DNA from: Rhodococcus globerulus NBRC 14531
GTDB lineage: Bacteria > Actinomycetota > Actinomycetes > Mycobacteriales > Mycobacteriaceae
Assembly: GCF_001894805.1 (NCBI RefSeq)
Contig: NZ_BCWX01000009.1
Span: 1-64,000 of the forward strand
Direction of reading: 5' to 3'
DNA length: 64,000 bases
The notes under the pieces were generated by a model. That model was not told the origin of the DNA. It made no database searches and worked only from the letters and a program-made list of their open reading frames with translations. Position numbers and translations under genes: made by a program. Shown here in pieces: positions 45,894 through 55,110 of this stretch (its first letter is position 1; every line of letters begins with the position of its first letter).

Positions 45894-47054
45894 GTGAACG
45901 CCTTTAGTACCGATCGTCGAACTCGGTCGGTGACACCGGGCAAGTCCACGGCGCCGCTATGGCGAGACAAGAAGCGATATCTGTGGCCGCTAAGCCTGCT
46001 GGTGCCGTTGAGTCCGTTCGCAGCCTGGTTCCTGGTGGAGAAGTTGAGTCTGGGTTTGTTCTGGGCAGCCGGGGCATGGCTGATCGTCATCGTCATCCCG
46101 CTCCTCGACGTGCTGGCCGGGGAGGACGGAAACAGTCCACCGGACGAGAAGATCCCGGAGTTGCAAGAGGATCGCTTCTACCGTTGGTGCACGTACCTGT
46201 TCCTGCCACTGCAGTACATGGGTCTGGTGTTCGCCTGCTGGTGCTGGGTGAACTCGCCGATGGCGTCGGGGGAGAAATTCGCCCTCGCCATGACCGTCGG
46301 CGTTGTTGCCGGCGTCGGCATCAACGCGGCACACGAGCTGGGCCACAAGAGCGAGACACTTGAGAAGTGGTTAGCGAAAATCGCACTGGCACAGTCTTTC
46401 TACGGTCATTTTTACGTCGAGCACAATCACGGGCACCACGTGCGGGTGGCGACCCCCGAAGATCCCGCGAGTTCACGATATCGGGAGAATTTCTGGTTCT
46501 TCCTGCCTCGGAGTGTTTTCGGTGGTCTGCGCTCGGGTTGGCGCATCGAAAAGGCTCGCCTCGAACGTCAGAGCTCACGCACGTGGACGTACAAGAACAA
46601 CATCCTCAATGCCTGGGCGATGACTGTGGTGTTGTTCGGCAGTCTCATCGCTGTCTTCGGCTGGGAGATCGCACCGTGGCTGGTCGTGCAGGCAGTCGCC
46701 GGATTCACTTTCCTCGAAACAGTGAACTACCTTGAGCACTACGGTCTGCTGCGCGGCAAACGCACCGATGGTTCCTATGTTCGATGCTCGCCGGAAGACA
46801 GCTGGAACAGCGATCACGTCGTGAGCAACCTGTTTCTCTATCAGTTGCAGCGGCACAGTGATCATCACGCGAATCCGCGCCTGCGTTACCAAAGCTTGCG
46901 TAGTGCCCCGGCAGCGCCGCAATTGCCCGCCGGTTATGCCGTGATGATCGTCTGCGCCTGGGTTCCGCCGCTGTGGCGCAAGATCATGGACAAACGACTG
47001 CTTGCGTACTACGACGGCGACATGAGTCGCGTCAACACGCTTCCGAGCCGCTGA
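45894..47054 (+). CDS. alkB: Alkane 1-monooxygenase
   Basis: About 386 aa. All catalytic His boxes are present: NAAHELGHKS, VEHNHGHHVRV and LQRHSDHHAN, plus NYLEHYGLLR. Six hydrophobic segments place it in the inner membrane. It hydroxylates the terminal carbon of medium-chain alkanes with a diiron site. The start is uncertain: GTG 45894 gives the usual length, while a TTG at 45840 is also in frame. Rubredoxins and rubredoxin reductase, which normally follow alkB in Rhodococcus, are missing here; an IS110 remnant lies about 350 bp downstream. Electrons must come from rubredoxins encoded elsewhere. Confidence 0.9.
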   Translation: MNAFSTDRRTRSVTPGKSTAPLWRDKKRYLWPLSLLVPLSPFAAWFLVEKLSLGLFWAAGAWLIVIVIPLLDVLAGEDGNSPPDEKIPELQEDRFYRWCTYLFLPLQYMGLVFACWCWVNSPMASGEKFALAMTVGVVAGVGINAAHELGHKSETLEKWLAKIALAQSFYGHFYVEHNHGHHVRVATPEDPASSRYRENFWFFLPRSVFGGLRSGWRIEKARLERQSSRTWTYKNNILNAWAMTVVLFGSLIAVFGWEIAPWLVVQAVAGFTFLETVNYLEHYGLLRGKRTDGSYVRCSPEDSWNSDHVVSNLFLYQLQRHSDHHANPRLRYQSLRSAPAAPQLPAGYAVMIVCAWVPPLWRKIMDKRLLAYYDGDMSRVNTLPSR

Positions 47055-47099
47055 CGCGCGGAGCCCTCATAGCTTTGGCATTCTGATGGTGCAGAAGAT

Positions 47100-48607
47100 G
47101 GTGACGAGCACTCTCGCCGGGCCCGATGAGGATGAGCTTGCCTTCCGACTCTCTCTCCCCCGTTACCGTTTAGGTGTAGGTGGTCCTGAACGACGGGGCC
47201 ACGGTCGCCATGTTCGGTATGACTTCTTGCCCCTGTCTCTCGAATGATCCGGGGGGTGGTGTCGCCGAACCTGGTGGCATCGATGGACCGCTAATAGGGA
47301 CACGGCCACCGAATCTGATGGTAGGTCTCCTTCGCAGGCGTGGGTGTCGGGTATCGATGCTGGATCGGCGACCGGACAGGTCGGACGAAGGACTGCGAAT
47401 GAACACGAGTTACGCCGTGTTTTGCGGCATCGAAGTGGGCAAAGGCGAGCATCACGCCGTCGGGTTGGACGCCTCAGGTGACCGGCTGTACGACAAACCG
47501 CTGCCCAATGACGAAATGAAACTGCGGGCCGTATTCGACAACCTCGCCCAATGCGGACCAGTACTGGTGATCGTCGATCAACGTGGGCACCATCGGAGCC
47601 CTGCCGGTCACCGTTGCCAGGGCCTGCGGCCACGACGTCGCATACTTGCCCGGACTGTCGATGCGCAGGATCGCAGACCTTTACCCCGGTCAGGCGAAAA
47701 CCGACGCGAGAGATGCATTCATCATTGCCGATACAGCAAGGGCCATGCCGCATACTCTGCGCCGGTCGATACCGGCGACGAAGTATTGGCCGAGCTCGGC
47801 GTGCTCGTCGGGTTCGACGACGATCTTGCCGGCGAAGCCACCCGGATCAGCAACCGCATCCGCGGACTACTCACCGGCATCCATCCGGCACTGGAACGGG
47901 TCGTCGGGCCCCGCATCAGCCATCCCGCTGTTCTGGAAATCCTGACCCGCTGCGGCGGGCCGAACGGAATCCGCGTCGCAGGCAAACGCAAACTCACCAA
48001 CCTAGCGGTCAAACACGCACCGCGCATGGGCGCTCGACTGGCCGACCAGATCATCGCCGCACTCAGTACGCAAACGGTGATAGTGCCCGGCAGCAATGCT
48101 GCGGAGATCGTCCTGCCGAAACTTGCCGAATCCTTGAAAGAGACTCTGCTGCAGCGGAAGAGCATTGGTGACGATGTCGAGAGGATGCTCGATGACCACC
48201 CTCTTTCCCCAGTCCTGATCTCGATGCCTGGCATCGGGGTCAGGACTGGAGCCCGGATCCTGCTCGAGGTCGGTGACGGGTCCGCATTCAAGTCCGCGGG
48301 CCACCTTGCCGCCTACGCCGGGATCGCGCCGGTGACCCACAGGTCGGGCTCTTCGATCCGCGGTGAGCACCCTGCATGATCAGGAAACCGCAAACTCAAA
48401 CGTGCGCTGTTCCTGTCCGCGTTCGCGGCCCTGCACGACTCGACCAGTCGCTCCTATTACGACCGCAAACGGGCTGAAGGCAAGAAACACAATGCCGCTC
48501 TGATCTGTCTCGCCCGACGCCGCTGCGACGGGCTGTTCGCAATGCTCAAGAACAAGACTCTCTACCAAACATCTTCCGCTGCAGCAGCTTGACGGAAACC
48601 ATAGGGA
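47100..48607 (+). mobile_element. IS110-family element, inactivated
   Basis: Transposase remnant 47401-48591 with a 5' non-coding end of roughly 250-300 bp. The right end reads ATAGGGACACG at 48601-48611, at the border with the IstB remnant, and the same 11 bases occur at 47294-47304 inside the non-coding end, as expected for a left donor guide of a bridge RNA. The left boundary is not resolved. Confidence 0.6.
47401..48591 (+). pseudogene. IS110-family transposase, multiply broken
   Basis: It begins MNTSYAVFCGIEVGKGEHHA (a Glu replaces the first catalytic Asp). A frameshift near 47580 moves to TIGALPVTVARACGHDVAYL, another near 47765 moves to LAELGVLVGFDDDLAGEA, and a TGA at about 48378 interrupts HPA-stop-SGNRKLKRALF, where the family has Arg. 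The C-terminal MPGIGVRTGARILLEV domain is otherwise readable to the end. Confidence 0.88.
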
Positions 48608-48893
48608 CACGTTACGGCAGAGTGGATCTACTTTTGCTGGACGAACTCGGTTACATGGAACTCGACAAGCGAGGTGCGGAGCTACTCTCCAGGTGCTCAC
48701 CGAACGGGAGGAAAAGAATTCCGTCGCTATCGCCTCGAACGAATCCTTCTCCGGCTGGACCAAAACATTCACCGATCCGAGGCTTTGCGCTGCCATCGTG
48801 GATCGGCTCACGTTCGGCGGCAACATCATCGAAACCGGCACCGACTCCTACCGACTTGCACATACACATACCCGAGCCCAACAATCAGCCTGA
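48608..48893 (+). pseudogene. istB: IstB ATPase remnant (IS21 family)
   Basis: The C-terminal half only: RYGRVDLLLLDELGYMELDK with the Walker B Asp-Glu, then a 1-base deletion near 48688 shifts to VLTEREEKNSVAIASNESFS and LTFGGNIIETGTDSYRL. The Walker A part is replaced by the IS110 end upstream. Confidence 0.85.
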
Positions 48894-49084
48894 GGTGGGT
48901 CCGGACCAAGCCGCCCTACTGGAACTGAATGAGATTGACATATTCAACCACGGAACTCGGCACGATCACGAGGATGCGTCCAACTAAACTGTGCATCGAG
49001 AAAGCCACTCGACCACGTCGCCGGGGCGTTATCGACCGGATTCAATCCAGCAGATGGTCGAAGCGGCTGGTGCGGGTTCGCCGA

Positions 49085-49265
49085 TCACCTCAAGGTAGTC
49101 GAGAACCATCATGCGGGCGCAAGGTGTCCAAATCAGCTTCGCTGTACCACCGCGTACCCCCGCCAGCGGAGTAGGGTCACTCGCCCGCGGCGCTCGTACA
49201 GTCGTAACGTTGTGGGCCGACTCCGGAAAGCTCGGACGTCACCGAAATCCCGTAGCCCCCTTGCT
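49085..49265 (-). pseudogene. MerR/HspR-like regulator, decayed copy
   Basis: Fragments in two frames match the intact regulator at 54738-55052: GYGISVTSELSGVGPQ, TLRLYERRG, then TRWYSEADLDTL. At least two frameshifts and a stop interrupt it. It shows that the 54-kb gene once had a second copy here. Confidence 0.75.
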
Positions 49266-49442
49266 TTGGACGCTTGTTCGTCATTGACACACCAGGGCGA
49301 ATTCGACCGACATCATCACGCTTTCCGGTTGCATACGTACAGAAATAATAAATCTAATCTTCACGATACAAATTTTCTACAGTGGAATAAGTAAGTTCGT
49401 CGGGGAATTAAGTCCGACAGAGACGCGAAGAATGCAGGAAAC

Positions 49443-49730
49443 TCACGTTGGCGGTACACAGCCCCACACACGATCGAAACGTGCGCCGATCAACCGGGCC
49501 AGATCTCCATCGCTGACTGCCGAGTCTCCGAAGGCGATAGAATCCACGGGTGTACCAGCGATAACGGCGTTTCCCACAACGCCGACCACCGAACCATCAC
49601 CACGGAACGCTAACGCGCGACCCGCCGCAACCACCTGCTCGATCACCCACACACGATCGGACCCGTGACCGCCGCGATAGCGACGAAAACCTGATCGCTC
49701 ATCCCACATCGATACGAACCATTCCACCAA
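49443..49730 (-). CDS. Hypothetical 95-aa protein
   Basis: A small protein (MWDERSGFRRYRGGHGSDRV, then ALAFRGDGSVVGVVGNAVIA). It is plausible from its composition and overlaps no other gene, but there is no known domain and no strong ribosome-binding site. Confidence 0.4.
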   Translation of the reverse strand: MVEWFVSMWDERSGFRRYRGGHGSDRVWVIEQVVAAGRALAFRGDGSVVGVVGNAVIAGTPVDSIAFGDSAVSDGDLARLIGARFDRVWGCVPPT

Positions 49731-49988
49731 TTACTCCTCCACATCGGCGCGCGTCGACGTTCAACCTCCGGGGCGCCAAGGCACGCTCTGCCAGCTCCTG
49801 AACAGCACGTACTTTCTTTTCGCCCCCAAGGGCCCCTTCTGACAGAGGACGGAATCTCCGCAGGCGCCCCGCACTACACAATCAACGGCGCAGCTCGTTT
49901 CCGATCAGTAGACACCGCGGTAGCCTTTCATAATCTGCATCCCATGGTATAGATTTTAGGGTGTTGTTGAAGCAGATACGAATAATGA

Positions 49989-50279
49989 CACTCACACAGT
50001 CGGGAGCCCGATAATGACGATCGCCGTCCCGCCGACTCGGCACAGCGAGATCAACTCGACCGCGCGAGCTGGGACACAGAGGGAGTCGAGCGAGGTGTCG
50101 TCTCGATTCTGCGAGTCGCCAACCTCGGGTCTTTCATCGATGTCGCCTTAGTGGTCGCGGCAGCTGTTGTCCTAGGCCTCACGGTGGGGTATCTCCTTGC
50201 TGACGTCGCCACAGGCTTGGCAATCACACTCGGTACTACGGTAGTTTTTCGCTTCGTACTAGGAGCGCTCACTATGTGA
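49989..50279 (+). CDS. Possible small membrane protein with damaged start
   Basis: An open frame with two hydrophobic segments (FIDVALVVAAAVVLGLTVGY and TGLAITLGTTVVFRFVLGAL) ends at TGA 50277-50279, overlapping the GTG of the next gene, which supports it as real coding DNA. No ATG/GTG/TTG start precedes the hydrophobic part; ATGs at 49985 and 50014 lie in other frames, so a frameshift near the 5' end is likely. A TATAGAT -10-like box lies near 49946. Confidence 0.4.
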   Translation, partial: HSHSREPDNDDRRPADSAQRDQLDRASWDTEGVERGVVSILRVANLGSFIDVALVVAAAVVLGLTVGYLLADVATGLAITLGTTVVFRFVLGALTM

Positions 50280-50797
50280 GAAACAGCAGCTGGAGGCCCC
50301 GACTCACCTCGCGACATCGACCGACTTTCGAAGTCGTCGACCTTCCCCGACGCCGTGAAACCGCAACAGACCTGACAATTCGTGCGGTTTCCTCGATCAT
50401 CGGGGCCACACCATTTTCGCTATCGAGACTCGAGGACATCATGGACAAGGCAGGATTCGCCTTCACCCCCGAACTCAACTGCGTCAATCATGAACTCGCC
50501 GCTGAACTACTAGGTGATTCGCAGGCTGCCAAAAGTAAGCTCCGTTCCATGTTCGGCGTACTCGAACATGCGCTGGCCGACATCGGCGACGCACGTGAAT
50601 TACTGCGCTCGCTATACGCGGGGCCCACCTGCCCTGATTACATCGAAACTTTCCTCGCCGATGAAGCCGACACCCAAGACATCACCACGCACCTTGCAGA
50701 TGCCAGCCGCAGTCTCCGCGCGGCCCTTGCGATCCTGCGCACACATAGCACGGCACTTACACCTGAGATATCAGACCGCGGCAAGGCCCTGACGTAA
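50276..50797 (+). CDS. Hypothetical 173-aa protein
   Basis: GTG start overlapping the previous stop (GTGA). The C-terminal 120 residues are strongly helical and acidic (CVNHELAAELLGDSQAAKSK, then MFGVLEHALADIGDARELLR). An internal ATG at 50440 could be the true start. No family recognised. Confidence 0.5.
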   Translation: MRNSSWRPRLTSRHRPTFEVVDLPRRRETATDLTIRAVSSIIGATPFSLSRLEDIMDKAGFAFTPELNCVNHELAAELLGDSQAAKSKLRSMFGVLEHALADIGDARELLRSLYAGPTCPDYIETFLADEADTQDITTHLADASRSLRAALAILRTHSTALTPEISDRGKALT

Positions 50798-51091
50798 CGC
50801 CTTCACCCGTAGTCTCCGATCCGTTGAATATGATCGGACTTGACCAGTCCAACGACCCCAGCAGCGAGCTCGAGGTCGCAAGCTACTCTGCTGGACATCT
50901 GCGTCGAGACCGTCAGGAACTGGGTACGAACACAAGTCGGAGAACCACCTCGGAAAGTCGGCTTTAACGATACGGATGCGGCATCAAACCCGGCACGGTC
51001 AACTTACTCCGATGTATCGGTTGTCAAGCGAGCAAAATACGACAGCGTCAACCGAGCCGTAAGAGGAAAGCGGTTCCGTATCACCGTCTGC

Positions 51092-52042
51092 CTAGGTGTG
51101 ATCCGGGCACCGCAACTCCGGGACCACCGTCCATCCGCTCGCTATCAGCCACTGCCGCACCGGATCCGGAAGGATCCCGCCTTGTGCAGTCTGTGCGAAG
51201 GCGCTGGCGAGGATCGGACCGTCACCGCACACCGCGCACGCGACATCGAACGCCGGCGGCGCGGGTTCACACTGGTGGCAATGCGATCGATCGATCACCG
51301 CATTCGGATCGTCGAGGTTCGGGTGCAGCCAGATCACGGCCAGGTCCGCGCGTTGGTGGGCGGCTTCGGCTCTGGTGCTCGGCTCGTAGCCGCAACTCGG
51401 GCAGATCCGCGGCGACCGCACCGCCGCAACAGAATCCACGGCCGGCACGACCTTGGGAGCAGCCGCCGACGCACTCGACGCCGGCGCGCGTTTGTTCAGG
51501 TGCCCGTAGACGGTAGTGCGAGGAACACCTAATATCGCCGCGATCTGCGCGACCGTCTTCTCCCCGCCGTCGTAGAGCTGTTGGGCGAGTCCGATCTGAT
51601 CACCTGAGAGTTTCGACGGGCGACCACCGGTGCGGCCCCGCGCCCGCGCCGCCGCCAAACCGTCCCGGGTGTTCGCCACGATCAACTCACGCTGGAGTTC
51701 CGCGAGAACGGATAACATCCCAAACATCGCCCGCCCCTCCGCGGTGGCGGTGTCGATACCCTGCTCGAGGACCTTCAATCCGATCCCCCGCTCCCGCAGC
51801 TGTGCGCCGAGGGTGATCAGATGCAACACCGAACGCCCCAACCGATCCAGGCGGGTGACGACCAGGGTGTCGCCGCTACGCAGTCGGGTCAGGACCGCAT
51901 CGAGTTGTGGACGTGAGGCTTTGGCGCCGCCGGCCTGGTCGGTGTGAATGTTGTCGGCGTCGATACCGGCTCGCGTCAGGGCGTCGATCTGATGGGCAGG
52001 GTTCTGATCTGCGCTCGAGACGCGTGCGTAACCGAATAACAT
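51092..52042 (-). CDS. Serine recombinase with C-terminal zinc-finger-like extension
   Basis: A 316-aa protein. Residues 1-185 are a complete resolvase/invertase: MLFGYARVSSADQNPAHQID, RLDRLGRSVLHLITL, LAELQRELIVANTR and an HTH (VAQIAAILGVPRTTVYGHL). About 130 further residues carry CPSCGY, CHQC, CAVCGDG and a final RCPDH, enough Cys/His for one or two zinc sites. Such an extension is unusual for small resolvases. A 10-bp inverted repeat lies directly upstream of its start. Confidence 0.85.
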   Translation of the reverse strand: MLFGYARVSSADQNPAHQIDALTRAGIDADNIHTDQAGGAKASRPQLDAVLTRLRSGDTLVVTRLDRLGRSVLHLITLGAQLRERGIGLKVLEQGIDTATAEGRAMFGMLSVLAELQRELIVANTRDGLAAARARGRTGGRPSKLSGDQIGLAQQLYDGGEKTVAQIAAILGVPRTTVYGHLNKRAPASSASAAAPKVVPAVDSVAAVRSPRICPSCGYEPSTRAEAAHQRADLAVIWLHPNLDDPNAVIDRSHCHQCEPAPPAFDVACAVCGDGPILASAFAQTAQGGILPDPVRQWLIASGWTVVPELRCPDHT

Positions 52043-52078
52043 CTGTCGAAAATACTCTCATCCGAGGGTTTTCGACAG
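52043..52078. repeat. Inverted repeat upstream of serine recombinase
   Basis: CTGTCGAAAA and TTTTCGACAG form a perfect 10-bp inverted repeat with a 16-bp centre, starting at the base before the recombinase ATG. A similar repeat precedes the truncated relative at 53334-53738. Probable recombinase-binding (res-like) or end sequence. Confidence 0.7.
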
Positions 52079-52339
52079 AGCAAGTACCGCAGCAGCGGGT
52101 GCCACGGCAGTGTGTCAGCCGGCGCAACGAAGGTGTCGCTCATTTCCGTCCACGCCCGCGCCAGAGTGTTCGGAAACCCGGCCTCGACGCCGAGAAAAGG
52201 AACACGCCAGCGCGACGCTCGGAGCAGCGCCTGACGCCTCTGCCGCACCGCAACAGAGTGTGGACCTGCGACTCAACGTCGACCGAGCGCGACAGGCGTA
52301 CAGTAAAATGAAATACATTCTAGTTTTCGGGAGGTGTCC

Positions 52340-53245
52340 ATGACCATCGTCGACATCAACGACACCATGACCACTGCTCAACTGAGCAGCGCTCAGGCCA
52401 AAAAGGACTTGCCACCGTCGATGATCGAGCGAATGACGCTGATTCTCGACGCCTTCGACGGACGCGCAGCACGGCTCACTCTGGAAGAGGTGGCGTGCCG
52501 CACGCAGCTGCCGCGCTCCACCGTCCACCGCATTCTCGAACAGCTCGTCAAGCTCGACTGGGTAGATCACGCATCGTTCGGCTACCACCTCGGACGGCGG
52601 GCACGCGGCATCGGCGGCGACGGTGGACACAGCCAGATCCGTGAAGCCGCTGCACCCGTCCTGCACGAACTGCACCTGCAGACCGGCATGGTTGTGCACC
52701 TCTCGGTGCTCGACGGCCGCGAAACCCTCTACCTCGACAAGGTCGGCGGCCGATTTGCCGCAACGCTCCCGTCCCGTGTCGGTGGCCGGGTTCTTGCGCA
52801 CTCCACCGCGGGCGGCAAGGCGATGCTCGCATGGATCGACCCCGAACGCGTCGACGCCTTGTTCGGCGCGACGCTTCCGCGCTGTACCGAGAACACCATC
52901 GCGGAGATCGGCGTTCTGCATCAGGAACTCAACCGCATCCGTCAGCGTCGGGGCTTGGCCTTCGAGCGCGGTGAATCCGCACGCGGTGTCGCATGCGTGG
53001 CAGCCGCGATTCGTGGGCACGACGGCCCCGTCGGCAGCATTGCATTGTGCGGCGACATACGGACCGCTCAGCTCGAGCGAGTCGCCCCGTTGGTAGTCGA
53101 CGCTGCCCGTGAGGTCTCGCGGTCGCTGTACCCCGAACTGGGTGCACCGCGCCGTGGCCGCAACGCTCCCCCGATCCCGACCAACACCTTCTCGGCAGAG
53201 ACGATGGACCGACTTCTCGCGGCATCCACCGAACAGTGGATCTGA
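52340..53245 (+). CDS. IclR-family transcriptional regulator
   Basis: A 301-aa protein: N-terminal winged HTH (LTLEEVACRTQLPRSTVHRI) and a C-terminal IclR effector domain (GRVLAHSTAGGKAMLAWIDP, ESARGVACVAAAIRG). ATG 52340 has GGGAGG 6 bases upstream. The AT-rich promoter (TGAAATACATTCTAG) looks like an IclR-type operator and suggests autoregulation. No catabolic operon is adjacent, so its target is unknown. Confidence 0.9.
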   Translation: MTIVDINDTMTTAQLSSAQAKKDLPPSMIERMTLILDAFDGRAARLTLEEVACRTQLPRSTVHRILEQLVKLDWVDHASFGYHLGRRARGIGGDGGHSQIREAAAPVLHELHLQTGMVVHLSVLDGRETLYLDKVGGRFAATLPSRVGGRVLAHSTAGGKAMLAWIDPERVDALFGATLPRCTENTIAEIGVLHQELNRIRQRRGLAFERGESARGVACVAAAIRGHDGPVGSIALCGDIRTAQLERVAPLVVDAAREVSRSLYPELGAPRRGRNAPPIPTNTFSAETMDRLLAASTEQWI

Positions 53246-53333
53246 AACTTCCTGGGATCTGAGTCTTCCTGCTCTCTTTCTGTCTCCCTGATCGGGTCGA
53301 GCCAATTGAGAGCCGAGATACCGCTTTTGGACT

Positions 53334-53738
53334 TCAGAGAATTTTCGTCAAGGCCCGGACGGTCGCGGCGTCACTCATGTCGGCGCCTCGGGCGCATCCG
53401 AGAGTGGCGCCGGTCCGCTTCCCGGCGTCGTCGGCAACCCCCTCGACGCCGCGTGCCGCATCGAGGACCTTCAATCCGATCCCACGCTCGCGCAGCTGCG
53501 CGCCGAGGGTGATCAGATGCAACACCGAACGCCCCAACCGGTCCAGCCGGGTGATGACCAGGGTGTCACCGCTACGCAGTCGCTGCATAACTACATCGAG
53601 CTGTGGGCGTGATGCCTTCGCACCACTCGCGCGGTCGGTATGAATGTTTTCGGCGTCGAGCCCGGCCCGCACCAACGCGTCGATCTGGTGGGCGGGATTC
53701 TGCTCCGCACTGGATACGCGTGCATAACCGAACAACAT
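53334..53738 (-). pseudogene. Truncated serine recombinase, relative of 51092-52042
   Basis: The first 92 residues nearly match the 51-kb recombinase (MLFGYARVSSAEQNPAHQID to RERGIGLKVL). The frame then passes into unrelated sequence (DAARGVEGVADDAGKRTGAT) that is shared with 44.6 kb. The E-helix and HTH are missing, so it cannot bind DNA normally. Confidence 0.82.
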
Positions 53739-53776
53739 GTGTCGAAAACTACCGCTATTGAAAGTTTTCCGACAGG
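53739..53776. repeat. Inverted repeat upstream of truncated recombinase
   Basis: TGTCGAAAACT and its imperfect complement AGTTTTCCGACA flank a short centre, matching the repeat upstream of the 51-kb recombinase in sequence and position. Confidence 0.6.
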
Positions 53777-54116
53777 TGTCGCCGAGTTCAAAAACGTTCA
53801 CCTTCTCATCCCCGCACCAGGAAACCTCAATGCCGGATAACAGCTTCCGAGAACACGCCCAGAGGAGAATCCGAAGGCACACGCTCGGAAGAATTCTGTG
53901 CTGCCCGTGCACAGTTAAGGTGGCACGGCACGTGCAGGAAGAGGAAACACAACCCTTTCTGCTGTAACACTCGAGCAGACACCGTAGATAACTAGATTAT
54001 TGCTGCAATCTCTTCCCAGGCGACGAGCCGCTGCGGCTCGCCGACCACTGGTGCGGCGAGAGGCGTACGCGCGTCGCGTTACCGACGTATGTCTCGACCG
54101 AAAAGGTGAAACCCTC

Positions 54117-54362
54117 ATGCCGGCAGATCGTCGTCGCCACGCCGCTGCACTCGCCGCGTACTTGGCCCAGTTCGTCCCGTCTCCCGATCCCGAGGAAAAC
54201 CCGGCCGAGAGCCGGTACGCGGGACTGCCGCCCGAGGACCTGGACCAATGCCGCCGCGATTATCGTCAGGCATTGGCCTGGGCACACGCATCGAGCTTCA
54301 CCGACGAGGACACCCACGCCCTCGAAGCGATGCGCCGACGCTATACCTTCCACGCGCAATGA
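54117..54362 (+). CDS. Small 81-aa protein, paralogue of 36511-36747
   Basis: ATG 54117 with AAGGTGAA upstream. RRRHAAALAAYLAQFVPSPD, DLDQCRRDYRQALAWAHASS and EAMRRRYTF align with the protein at 36.5 kb. Helical, charged, no known domain. It lies 375 bp before an HspR-like regulator gene. Confidence 0.65.
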   Translation: MPADRRRHAAALAAYLAQFVPSPDPEENPAESRYAGLPPEDLDQCRRDYRQALAWAHASSFTDEDTHALEAMRRRYTFHAQ

Positions 54363-54737
54363 CCGTCCCTGACGGCTGGGCGAGTGACGGGCGAGTCACC
54401 ACGGCTTCACCCCGGATCACGACGTCGGTCGCGAACGTCTCAGGGATGCGGGGCCGCCGCTGTTCGCGAGATCGCGGGGAATGAACGGTGGCGGCACGCT
54501 GTGCCCCGGAGAACATGCACGACGCCGGTCTTGACCCGAGCGTGGCTCAGCGCCGACGCTAGATACAACCGATCGTCGCACTCGTCACATGTCCTCCGGC
54601 AGAAGCATAAAATGTGTAGCCTGAAAGGAAGGTTATTCCGGCCACCGAGCATGAAAAACCGAATGCTGCCACCCGGTACGGTCGAAGACCTTGCGCGAGG
54701 CGACCCGGGGGGGGGCGACGAACTTCGGGAGGCGACA

Positions 54738-55052
54738 TTGACAGTACAGACAGCAATGACAGCAATGCCTGCGCCGCGTGCACTACTCGGGGTGTACGGG
54801 ATTTCGGTGATGTCGGAACTGTCCGGCGTGGGACCGCAGACACTACGACTCTACGAGCGGCGCGGGCTGCTGACCCCCACCCGCACCAGCGGAGGCACCC
54901 GTCGATACAGCGAAGCAGACCTCGATACCTTGCTCCGGATCACCACGCTGATCGACGAAGGCATCAATCTAGTGGGAGTTCGCCGCATTCTTTCACTGGA
55001 AACCGAGAACACCATTCTGAAGGAGCGCCTAGCTCAAGGTACCGGAGCGTAA
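54738..55052 (+). CDS. HspR-like MerR-family regulator
   Basis: About 104 aa. VYGISVMSELSGVGPQTLRL, YERRGLLTPTRTSGGTRRYS, DEGINLVGVRRIL is the arrangement of HspR, the MerR-type repressor of heat-shock genes. TTG 54738 is chosen because GGGAGG lies 5 bases upstream. A run of nine G lies at 54707-54715 in the leader. No chaperone gene is adjacent, so it may act at a distance or be a paralogue with other targets. Confidence 0.8.
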   Translation: MTVQTAMTAMPAPRALLGVYGISVMSELSGVGPQTLRLYERRGLLTPTRTSGGTRRYSEADLDTLLRITTLIDEGINLVGVRRILSLETENTILKERLAQGTGA

Positions 55053-55110
55053 TCGAGCGAGGCAGTCAATACAAGGGTGTGATCGCCGGTTCCACTGAAC
55101 GCCACCGAAC

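Noticed and set aside
54707..54715. Run of nine G as a phase-variation tract
   Set aside because: It lies upstream of the best start (TTG 54738 with GGGAGG), so slippage would not change the reading frame; only an effect on the leader remains possible.
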